Source: Dasypus novemcinctus
Taxonomy: Eukaryota > Chordata > Mammalia > Cingulata > Dasypodidae
Direction: 5' to 3'
Length of the DNA: 64,000 bases
NCBI RefSeq assembly: GCF_030445035.2
Contig: NC_080702.1
Coordinates: 14,392,029-14,456,028 of the forward strand
Shown here: one piece after another, positions 9,943-19,083 of the stretch
How positions within the stretch are numbered: the first letter of the stretch is position 1
Layout of the letters: each line of letters begins with the position of its first letter
Translations under genes and position numbers: made by a program
Notes under the pieces: model-generated
Database searches by the model: none
What the model saw: only the letters and a program-made list of their open reading frames with translations
What the model was told of the DNA's origin: nothing

Positions 9943-10470
9943 ATGGCCGATCCTCTGCCACCGAAGATGACCCCCCAGACAGTCACTCAACTCGCAGGCG
10001 ACATAAATAACTTGTCCCTGGAAGAATGGCGAGAAGGAGGTGGTCCTGTGAGACGACGCCATCAACACCATACTCCTGCCCATCCCATATGTCGCATCAC
10101 ACGGGGAAACATAAAATCATTATGCACAGAAGCCCAACGTATGGCACCTGCCCCTGCAAGACCCAAAACCCTCTTCCTCCTTATTTGCTCAATCCTCACA
10201 GCAAACTCCGCTCACGGACAGCTGCTCTGGACCGCAGTACGACATCCGCCTCTTCTTATGCCCGTGGACGCGGACGCTCCACAGTTCCTCAACCTCACCC
10301 AACTATTAACATCCCAAATCTTATCGATTAACAACACCCGAGCCTCTGGAGTAGACACCTCTTTACTAGCTGCAATGCTAGAGCACGTACAGTCCCTCCT
10401 ATCACCTCCCAACCTTCTGCTATGGCTTATAATAGGAATCTTAATTATTGTCATATGTATTGTCTATTGA
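9943..10470 (+). CDS. Env remnant: long leader joined to membrane anchor, open frame
   Basis: An open frame of 175 codons starts at ATG 9943 (good context: A at -3, G at +4) and overlaps the end of pol. Residues 1-92 look like a long betaretroviral env leader. They include an arginine-rich patch (VRRRHQHH, about residues 36-43), a hydrophobic core (TLFLLICSILTA) and a plausible cleavage after AHG. About 60 residues with two N-glycosylation sites (NLT, NNT) follow. The frame then ends in a transmembrane segment (LLLWLIIGILIIVICIVY) and TGA at 10468. A tail-like reading continues beyond that TGA to TAG. No furin site, receptor-binding region or fusion peptide remains, so an internal deletion removed most of SU and TM. 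Whether it is expressed is unknown. Confidence 0.6.
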   Translation: MADPLPPKMTPQTVTQLAGDINNLSLEEWREGGGPVRRRHQHHTPAHPICRITRGNIKSLCTEAQRMAPAPARPKTLFLLICSILTANSAHGQLLWTAVRHPPLLMPVDADAPQFLNLTQLLTSQILSINNTRASGVDTSLLAAMLEHVQSLLSPPNLLLWLIIGILIIVICIVY

Positions 10471-10548
10471 TGTACCAACAAAAGCCTTCAAGCTTTATCC
10501 CAAAAAACTGAAGAAAGGAAATTAGTATAGTAGGCTCTAGTTAATAAC

Positions 10549-10559
10549 AGAGGGGGAGA
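10549..10559 (+). other. Polypurine tract
   Basis: AGAGGGGGAGA lies directly before the 3' LTR. It is the plus-strand primer site expected there. Confidence 0.9.
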
Positions 10560-10858
10560 TGTAGGTAGAGCGGCAGAGACATTCAGCCTGGCTGTGTTGC
10601 GAGCGACTAGATGAACACTCTCTCTAGTCCACACGCTTTTGGGCACACCCAAAAGATGGCGCACCAGCAATGAGCCAAATGTCTCCAGCCCCACCTCACC
10701 CTCCTCCCGTGAGCCCTCCACCTGTCAGCTATGCCCCGTAAGCCAAACCGCTATATAAACGCTGCAACTTCCTCAATAAAGCAGACGTGCATCATGAACC
10801 CATCTCCGGAGTGAGTCTGTCTCCATCATCCTTACCCCAACGAACCCCTCGTTCAACA
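10560..10858 (+). repeat. 3' LTR of the class II provirus
   Basis: 299 bp, the same length as the 5' LTR with no indels. About 14 substitutions differ, mostly transitions. TATATAA is at 10752-10758 and AATAAA at 10775-10780. The target duplication gtctac follows at 10859. Confidence 0.95.
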
Positions 10859-11805
10859 GTCTACATTTGTAAATGCCTAAAAAATAACCTAGGAACTGAA
10901 TAGCACAGAAAACCAAGAGGTGGATGAGAATTGTGGTTGATGGTACAGATTCAAGTGTCCTTTGTCAGAAGGAGCAAATGCACATCACTGTTTGATCATA
11001 TACAATACGGTGTGACAGGACAAACATGTGAAAAGCACAACTGGAGCGGAAGATGGACTGTGATTAGCAGTAATAATGTAGTATTCTTGCATTTATGCCA
11101 AAGACGTACTGTGTAGGTAATGGTGCAGTATGGAAAATATGTGCCATATGTACACTATGGATATGGTAACAACTGGATGATATCATCATATAACCTGTAA
11201 CCAATATTCCACCACAGTGTGGTATACTGATAGAGGGATTTGTTTGGGAATTCTGCACATGTGCACAATTATTTTCTAAATTTACAACTTCTGTCATAAA
11301 AATACATTAAAAAATAGTAATAGGGTGGGTTGGGGGAAAACCTACCAAATATAAGAAAAGGATTAAAATTAGTAGTAAAATTTCCTCGATTTTCTTTCAT
11401 AATCTATAAAAAATGTCTCACGATAATGAAAGGTATTGATGGAGGGCCGATATATGGGCTCCCATACATATGTCATGCGTGTTTGCTTTCTAGGTTCACA
11501 ATTTTTATTATACACTTACTGTTTATGTATGCTTATACATAAATGAGATAAAGATAACAAAATAAGGTTGGTTGGGGGAAAAATGCTTTGATTAGTAGAA
11601 ATATTTTGATGTTGCCCTTTAATCATTACTGGAAAATGTTTAACAAGAAAGCAAGGTATTGGTGGTAGGGTGAGGTATAAGAGTCCTGTATGATGTTATA
11701 TATGTTTCCTTTGTAAGCTCAAAACTATTAATATAAACTTATTGTTTACATATGTTTCTGTATGAGTGATATACTTCAATAAATTTTTTAAAAATTAAGG
11801 AAAAA
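10859..11805 (+). repeat. L1 3' region, part 2
   Basis: This continues the L1 interrupted at 3811. It tracks the paralogous copy at 22160-23010 (shared 'gcggatgagaatt.cggttgatgg', 'gatagaggg.tttg', 'agggt.ggttgg.ggaaaa' landmarks) and ends in 'aataaattttttaaaaatt'. Confidence 0.8.
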
Positions 11806-12380
11806 AAACACCATTTCCATTAATTCCAACACCTACTCTCCAGTTCACTGGCCATATAGGATTGAAGCCACCCCTCAATTAGAGGTCGAGTGATCATCAC
11901 CTATCCCAGAATCTTCAGGATTGGGGAATAAAATATGGAATTCAGGGGACTTACTGGTATTCTACTACAGACAAAATGGTATTCAAGCAATGGAAGAAAT
12001 TATATCATTGATGTGGAAACACTGGCCACTAGAGGAGCAGAAGGCAGGGAGAGGGAAAAGGAGGTGTAAAATATGGGGTCATTGTTGGGACATGAAATAG
12101 TCCTGAATCACATTGCAACGACACATATAGGACATTAATTCCCTGCCATAACCTACAGAATTGAGTGGGAGAGAGCGTAAACTAAATGTAAACTGTAAAC
12201 CATGCTTAGTGGCAATGCTCCAAATTTCTTCATCAACTGCAGTGAATTTACCATACTAATGAAAGAAGTTGTTAAATGTGGAGAAGGGTGGGAGGTGTGG
12301 AGAGTGGGGCATTTGGGTACCCCTTATATTTCTGTATAAAATTTTGTGTAATCTATTTATCTTCTAAAAAAATAAAAAAT
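11806..12380 (+). repeat. Older L1 3'UTR
   Basis: This is a diverged version of the L1 3'UTR found at 16600-17050 and 55250-55640, ending in 'ttctaaaaaaataaaaaat'. There is no ORF2 part. Confidence 0.75.
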
Positions 12381-12486
12381 ATATTTTTAAAAAAACTGTT
12401 CTATTCACTACAGCACCTAAAAAAAAAAAATACCTGAGAATAAATTTAAACAAAGAGATGAATGACCTGTACAATGAAAACCACAA
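12381..12486 (+). pseudogene. L1 ORF2 fragment, left part
   Basis: It reads 'attcactacagcacctaaaa' then 'taaatttaaacaaagagatg', typical of the ORF2 thumb region. It is interrupted at 12486 by a young L1 3' end and resumes at 13294. Confidence 0.7.
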
Positions 12487-13293
12487 TAAAGAGACTCACG
12501 AGTTCTATGGTCATGGCAGATGGGGTTCACTGCCATGGTAGATGGCCCTTCTTTGGAGCTGGCGTTTCTGCGTGATGGAATTGGACTCAGAGGGGATCTC
12601 TTTTCACAAGACTTGCATGCTACTTTATTGGAATTGTAGTTGGTGCTGGGGTTTAAGATATATTTAGGGGATTTGAATCTCTGGACTGATAATATGACAC
12701 CCAGGCCCAGAGCCTCAACAGACTTCAGCTCCTACACTTTGATTTATTGGACTTACCCCACTCAGCTAACATGGAGTTGAAGAAGGTCAACCACCACACC
12801 ATGGAGCCTAGAGTGTCTACAACTGAAAGCAGGAGGAGTGCATCCAGTATCCATGTGGAATCTAAGCCCCCACTTGACATAGATGTGCAATGGACACAAC
12901 CAATCCAATGTCCACAGAGAAAATGTGGAATGGGTGTGGAAAGGGTAGCCATGGTGGCTGCTGGGTTTGGGGAATGGGAGGAAGAGATGAGATGTGGAGG
13001 CGTTTTCGGGATGTGGAGTTGTCCTGGGTGGTGCTTCACGGACATTTACGGGACATTGTAGATCCCCCCAGGGTCCACTGGATGGAACGTGGGAGAGTGT
13101 GGGCTATGATGTGGACCATTGACTATGGGGTGCAGTGATGCTCAGAGATGTACTTACCAGGTGCAATGGATGTGTCACGATGATGGGAGAGAGTGTTGCT
13201 GTGGGGGGAGTGGGGGGTAGGGGCAGTGGGGTTGAATGGGACCTCATATTTTTTTAATGTAATTTTTAAAAATAATAATTAAAAAAAAAAAAA
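12487..13293 (+). mobile_element. 5'-truncated L1 3'UTR, short subfamily
   Basis: An 807-bp insertion with a poly(A) tail and a perfect 11-bp target duplication, gaaaaccacaa (12476-12486 and 13294-13304). Relative to the copies at 4702 and 16206 it lacks about 72 bp near 12920. It carries the recurrent 3'UTR reading frame at 12780-13061. Confidence 0.92.
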
Positions 13294-13543
13294 GAAAACC
13301 ACAAAACACTACTGAAAAGAAATTAAAGACCTAATAAATGGCAAGACATTACCTAAAGTGATCTACGGATTAAATGCAATATTTCCCAAAATCTCTACGG
13401 TCTTTTTTTTTGGAGAAATGGAAAGAGTTGATCCTCAAATTCATATGGAATAGCAAGAGGTCCCAACTAGCAAAATCAATCTTTCAGAAGTCTCACAACT
13501 AAATAACAACCACATGCAACCAGGATATCATGCCATATCATAC
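13294..13543 (+). pseudogene. L1 ORF2 fragment, right part
   Basis: This continues ORF2 after the insertion (aaacactactgaaaagaaatt, then 'ctacggattaaatgcaat'). The frame is broken. Confidence 0.7.
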
Positions 13544-14032
13544 AACCAAGCCAAGGTCCACAGGAAGGAGGAATAAAGTAAGGATTAGAGTGGACTTAAT
13601 GATATTTTATTCATGAACTATTGTGGTTAATAATTGAGAAAATGTGGCATTGGGGTGGAAAAAGTGGCCATGGTGGCTGCTGGGTGCGGGGAATGGGAGG
13701 AAGAGATGAGATGTGGAGGCATTTTTGGGACTTGGAGATGTCCTGAGTGGTGCTGCAGGGACAATTGCCGGACATTGTATGTCCTCCCATGGCCCACTGG
13801 ATGGAACGTGGGAGAGTGTGGGCTATGGTGTGGACACAGGCCATGGGGTGCAGCGATGCCCAGAGATGTACTCACCAGATGCAATGGATTTGTCATGATG
13901 ATGGGAGAGAGTGTTACTGTGGAGGGAGTGGTGGGGTGGGGGCGGTGGGGGTGAATGGGGACCTCATATTTTTTGAATGTAATATTTTTTTAAAAAATGA
14001 ATAAATAAAATAAAATTAAAAAAAATAAAAAA
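13544..14032 (+). mobile_element. 5'-truncated L1 3'UTR, long subfamily
   Basis: Only the last 490 bp or so of the 3'UTR plus an A-rich tail. It is close to the copy inside gag (about 96% by eye), so both descend from the same recently active L1 lineage. Confidence 0.85.
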
Positions 14033-14261
14033 GAACTAGAAAAATCTGGTCTGTTCTCCAGGGGAAAAAAAACAATCAGCAGATACAGCCCCAAAGGAAC
14101 TACAGAAAGAATGATGAGACAAAGCAGTTATTAAGTCTCTGCTCAATGAGAAAGGTAAATACTCTCCTTGGAGTGAAAGAAAAGATAGTTCAAAACAAAG
14201 AAACAAACAACAAAAAGATGTAAAAGGGAAATTTTAGACCTACATATAAAACATCTAAACT
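14033..14261. other. Unassigned A-rich stretch
   Basis: An A-rich segment between two L1 parts. No coding frame or repeat could be recognised with confidence. Confidence 0.4.
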
Positions 14262-16205
14262 CAGGGACAAACCAGCAAGATGGTGGCCAGAGGAAGGAGT
14301 TCCGAGAGTCAGTTCATGCTACAGGACAGTTAGCAACCACACTGAGCTATCTACTAAAGCACCTATTTGGGGGTTCCAGTAGACCAGAAGCGCATCCTCC
14401 AACATCCCTGAAAGCATGGAAGGAGGACACTGCCCATCTGCAGAGAAGATTTATAAGTAGAACACTCCACACCCCAGAGGCTGGCGCCCATCTTCCAGAG
14501 GCAGCACAAGACATCTCGGAGCTATTCCTCAGCTGCAATCAGAAGTTCCACTTCCCAAAAATGGCAGAGGAAGAGAAGACTGGGCACCAGCTTCAGATAC
14601 TGATTAGTAAAGTAAATTAGGCAGTCTAAAGTATAATGTTTAGAATGGCTAAAATTTGAACCTATCCAAGTCAGAAAGAGGCTGTGTTATAGGCAGTACA
14701 TCTCAGCCTAGCAAAATGGCTCGGCTTGTACCAAGATGGCCTCCTGTGCTAGCTGGCTCGCCAACCTGAAAGCTGCTTCTTTTCCCAGCAACAAGAGCGA
14801 GCAACCTATACACTCCGTCCCCTTTGCCCAGCCAATCAGCGCATGCCAAACTCCCTCAACCCCCACCCTAGCCCTGATAAGCTGTTGCACTTCCCTAATA
14901 AATCAGACCTGCCCCACCAGCCTGTGTCTCCAGAGCGGTTACTGTGTGTTATTGGGTTACTGTGTGTTATTGTGCTCTGTTCTTCCTCACCTCGGGAGGC
15001 CCCCAGGCCGCTCCTCAGTGCACACTGGCGGCAACAAGGCTGGCAACAAGGCTGGTAATGACTATTTTAACTCTGCCCCTGGCACAAGGAGAAAATTCCA
15101 GTGATGTAAGGACAGCCTTCTTTCCATCAGATTGTAGCTCTAGGCTAAGCCCCAGCCCCACCTCCAGCAGGGAGGAGGCTGTGGGGCCCTGCACCAGCCT
15201 CTCCAGGAAAATAAAGGCCATGCCTCAGAGGACTACAATCATTCTACTCTGACTGCTTCAGGGGCTATTCTGGAATTGGAAGCTCCATTTCCCAAAAAAC
15301 AGGGAAGGAAGGGATGGTTGGCCACCAACTGCAGCTAGTGATTAGTAAATATGGCTGGCTGAAATAGAACCCTAAGAACAGGTAAAGTTTGAACCTGTCC
15401 AAGTCAGAAAGAGGCCAGTGGACACCATTTTGACTTTGCCCCCAGCATGAGGGGAAGCTGGGCTGGCTGAAAATCATAGTGATCGTAGGGACTGGCTTCT
15501 TGTACCGAGATCAGCCTGCAGCCCTAGCCTAGGCATCAGCCCCACCTCTACCAGGGAGGAAGCTGGCAGGCCCTGCACCAGCCTCTCTGGATAACTGCAG
15601 GAACATTCGGCTGGCAGACTGAATACTGGGAAGACTACCATGGCAACTATGGTCATTTTGCACATGTACAGCATAGCATGTTGCCCACACCTGCAGCTCT
15701 ATCCCTGCCAATGCAGGGGAGGTGACTTTAAGCTTCCTCAGTCTCTCTAGGTGACTACAGTCTAGATCTGTGCACCCTGGATCATTCCACACAGCTGTGG
15801 CACTATCCATACCCTGCAAAGGAGAAAGAAGGGAGGAGATTCATCAGTCCTTGGGAAACAAGGGCAGCTTGAGTCTCCACTGCGTTCAACACCAATTATA
15901 TCCTTGGCTCCCAATACACAACTGGCAAGGGAGAAAGGGCAAAAAAACCCTCAACTAAAGAGAGAAACTGCACCCAGAATAAATACATCTAGTAAGCCAG
16001 ATGGCATAATAAAAACAAAAACTGCAATCCATACAAAGAAACAGGAAGATATCACCCAGGTAAAGGAACAAGGTAAATCTCCTGATGACATAAAGGAGTT
16101 GAGACAACTAATCATAGATGTTCAAATAAATCACCTTAACCAATTCAACGAGATGACTAAAGAGATTAGGTATATTAAGACAACACTGATGCTCCTCGCC
16201 TGCGA
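14262..16205 (+). mobile_element. L1 5'UTR with tandem monomers and ORF1 start
   Basis: This is the 5' part of a plus-strand L1, starting 'gggacaaaccagcaagatgg'. Landmarks recur: 'ttcccaaaa..' at 14552 and 15289, 'aagtcagaaagaggc' at 14668 and 15401. After subtracting the solo LTR the offset is 375-380 bp, so two tandem monomers are present. ORF1 begins near 15960, and its coiled-coil coding region starts around 16060-16200 before another L1 3' end interrupts it at 16206. ORF1 resumes at 17063. Confidence 0.8.
14683..15036 (+). repeat. Solo LTR, class I (gammaretrovirus-like)
   Basis: 354 bp with TG..CA ends (TGTGTTAT...GGCAACA) and a 4-bp duplication aggc (14679-14682 and 15037-15040) inside the L1 5'UTR. 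The uninterrupted monomer at 15401-15415 shows the empty site. CCAATCAG near 14828 and AATAAA at 14897-14902 fit an LTR. An 18-bp repeat occurs near 14938-14973. Four-base duplications are usual for class I ERVs. The right end is ambiguous because 'ggcaacaaggct' is repeated. Confidence 0.7.
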
Positions 16206-17062
16206 TACTTGAACCCCCCTATGGTACAAAGCTACTTCAAAAATGAAGCCTAATATATCCATTTCCTTGCCAATGGGCCCTACTTTAGAATTTGTGTTCC
16301 TGAATCTAATGGACTGGGACTCAGATGTGACCTTTCTACACATGCCTCTTATTTTACTGAACCTGTGGTTGGTTGGGGTTGGTATATACCAAGGAACTTA
16401 AATCTCTGGACTGGGCATGTGCCTGAGCCTCAGCAGAGCTGCAAATCCTACTCTCCGGTTTGTTGAACTTACTACACAGGTCAGCTAGGAGGTAAAGATG
16501 GTCAACCACCATGCCAGGGAGCTGAGAGTGCCTATAACTCCAAGCAGGAGAATCACATCCATCAACCATGTGGGCTCTAACCTCCTTCTCGATAGAGAGG
16601 TGGAGTGGACATCACCAAACCAGGGTCCACATCATGGAGGAATAAAATACAGATTACAGTGAATTTACAAGTTTTCTACTATAGAACTACTGTGACTACT
16701 AATGGTCAAAACTGGAGCATTGATCTGGAGAAAGTGGCCACGGTAGTTGCTGAGGGTAGGAAGAGGGAAGAGGAGATGAGATGTGGGGACATTTTCGGGA
16801 CTTGGAATTATCCTAAACGATATTGCAGGGACAGATGCTGGACATTATATATCTTACCATAACCCACTGAATGGCCTGGGGAGAGTGTTAACTACAATGT
16901 AAACTATTATCTATGTGGTGCAGCAGTGCTCCAAAATGTATTTACCAAAAGCAATGAATGTGCGACAGTCGATATATGTGGGAACCTCTTACATTTTTTA
17001 ATGTAACATTTTTTGTGATCCATGTATCTTTTAAAAAGAGAAGACAACTTAATAAAAAATTA
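16206..17062 (+). mobile_element. L1 3'UTR inserted inside L1 ORF1
   Basis: This diverged, long-subfamily 3'UTR ends in 'aaaaaattaaaaaaagg'. ORF1 sequence lies on both sides. It contains the recurrent 3'UTR frame, open for 85 codons (16605-16862). Confidence 0.8.
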
Positions 17063-17600
17063 AAAAAAGGTGGCACTGGAAGAGCACAAATTTCAAAGTA
17101 CATACAGAAAAACTGGAGATCTTATGGGAATTAAAGGTGCAATAAATGAAATTTTAAAAATACTGGAGTCATATAACAGATTTGAGGAGGCAGAAAAAAG
17201 GACTGGTGAGCTGGAAGAAATAGCTTCTGAAAGCAAAAGTAAACAAGAACAGTGGAAGAAAGAATGGAAAAAATTGAACAAGGTCTCAGGGAACTACATG
17301 ACAACAAAAGATGTGCAAACATATGTGTAAAAGGTGTCCAAGAAGGAGAAAAAGGGGAAAGGGTAATAGGAATGTTTTAAGAAATAACGGTAGAAAATTT
17401 CACAACCCTATTAAAGGACATGGATATCCATATCCAAGAAGCACAACGCACTCCCTTATGTATAATTTCAAAGAGTACAACCCCAAGACATATTAATTAT
17501 AATGTCAAATACCAAAGACAGAGAATTCTGAGCAAGAGAGAATCAATGCATAACATATAAGGGACACCCAATAAGATTAAGTACAGAGTTCCCATGGAAG
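17063..17600 (+). pseudogene. L1 ORF1 remainder
   Basis: 17070-17330 is open and reads as the charged coiled coil of ORF1p (EILKILESYNRFEEAEKRTGE), a trimeric RNA-binding protein of the L1 particle. The frame breaks after 17330, and degraded RRM-region sequence continues to about 17600. Confidence 0.75.
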
Positions 17601-18300
17601 CAAGAGAGAGTGGTGAGTGTTACAGGTCTTTTAGAATTTGTTCAGTAGGTCTTCTGGCTCTTGCTGGAAGACCCTTACTTTCCCCATATTTTTTTTTCTT
17701 TCCATCCCCTGCCCTGCTGTTATTGCTGTCTGTGTCCATTTGCTGTGTGATCTTCTTTATCAATTTCTCTTTTTTGTATTCTCTTCTCATCTTTGTCCTT
17801 CAAGATTCACTGGGATTCCATCCTGGGGAACTCTACTATGGAGAGAGGTTCCGTGTCAATTCTACTACCTCAGTTCCTGGTCTCTTGCTGCGCTTCACCT
17901 TGACTCTTCCCTTGTCTCTTTTTTAATGCGTCATCTTCTTGCTGCATTATTCCCACAGGTGCTGACTCACTGTGTGGGCACTCAGCTCAACATGCAGGCA
18001 CTGGCTCTCCATACGGGCACTCGTGTGGGCATTCAGTATGCCACCCAGACACCCATGTGTGCACTTGGCTCACCAAGTGGGGACTCAGTTTGCCATGTGG
18101 ACACTCAGCTCACCATTCGGGCACTCAGCTCACCATTCGGGCACTTGGCTTAGTGCAAACATCTGGCTCGTCACGCAGACAATGGCTTGCCATACAGGCA
18201 CACTTTCTCTTCTTTTTCACCAGGAGACACTAGGGACCAAACCTGGGACTTCCCCTATGGTAGGCAGAGACCCTATCACATGAGTCACATGTGCTTCCCA
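17601..18300 (-). repeat. DAS-type SINE with expanded middle, reverse
   Basis: Minus strand: head gggaagcacatgtggctcat, degenerate B box, body, and tail near 17690-17760. The middle (about 17960-18180) is made of repeated units of about 20 bp read on plus as 'gggcactcagctcaccattc' and variants. The two best units are exact neighbours at 18117-18156. Confidence 0.75.
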
Positions 18301-19083
18301 CATTCCCCATATTTAACAATAAAGTTAAGTTCGCCTTAGTAAACTGGGTATTCTTAAAAAACATAAAAAGAAGACATTGGTATGATATATTTAAGATCCT
18401 GTCAAGGAAAAATTTCCAGTTAAGAAACTTATACCCGGTAAGATTGTCTTTCAAAATTGAGGGTTAGTTTAGAATATTCACAGATAAACAGAAATTGAGA
18501 GAGTTTAAGACCAAGAGACCAGCTTTGCAGGAAATATTAAAGGGTATGTTACAGCCTGAAAAGAAAAATCAGGAGAGAGAGTCTAGAAATATAGACTATG
18601 TAAGAAAAAGTAACCGAAAGTGTCAAAAGAGTGGTAAAATAAAATGACAGATAAAACACCAACATTTAAGAATCAACCTAACATTGTAAATCACTTGTAT
18701 TCAGAAAACTACAACTCATTGTTAAAAGAAATTTAAAAAGATGTAAATAATTGGAAGAACACGCCATGCTCACATATTAGAAGACTAAATATCATTAAGA
18801 TATAAATTCTACTCAAATTGATATACAGATTCTATGCAATTCTGATAGAACTTCCAACACCATTTTTAAAATAATTGGAAAGCATGATTATCAAATTTAT
18901 TTGGAAGGTTAAGGGGTCCTGAATACCAGGAACACTTTAAAGAAGAAAACTGAAGTTGGAGGACTCTCACTTCTGGACTTTAAATCGTATTACCAAGGTA
19001 TACTGGTGAAAACACCATGGTACTGAAATAAAGACAGATACATAGACCAATGGAAATGAAATGATGGTTTCACGAACCATCGG
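18301..19083 (+). pseudogene. L1 ORF1 end, spacer and ORF2 thumb fragment
   Basis: 18300-18660 matches the ORF1-ORF2 junction region seen at 41400-41600 (gtcaaggaaaaatttccag, then 'gcaggaaatattaaaggg'). 18700-19083 jumps straight to the ORF2 thumb and C-terminal region. Endonuclease and most of RT are deleted. Confidence 0.7.

Larger units (their letters stand above)
3812..10858 (+). mobile_element. Defective class II (betaretrovirus-like) endogenous provirus
   Basis: A 7,047-bp provirus runs LTR, PBS, gag, pro, pol, env remnant, PPT, LTR. It is flanked by a perfect 6-bp target duplication, gtctac, at 3806-3811 and 10859-10864; six bases is usual for betaretrovirus integrases. Class II assignment rests on three points: the lysine-type PBS, a gag with a p10-like matrix region and two zinc knuckles, and pro in its own frame with pol in another (each one base back). 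Every gene is broken. A later L1 3' end of about 1.1 kb lies in gag, so the retroviral part is only about 5.95 kb. It has no dUTPase domain and most of env is missing. The LTRs differ at about 14 of 299 positions by eye (4.7%), pointing to an old fixed insertion. Confidence 0.93.

Noticed and set aside
18117-18156. CRISPR-like array
   Set aside because: The short repeats are directly adjacent with no spacers and lie inside a mammalian SINE.
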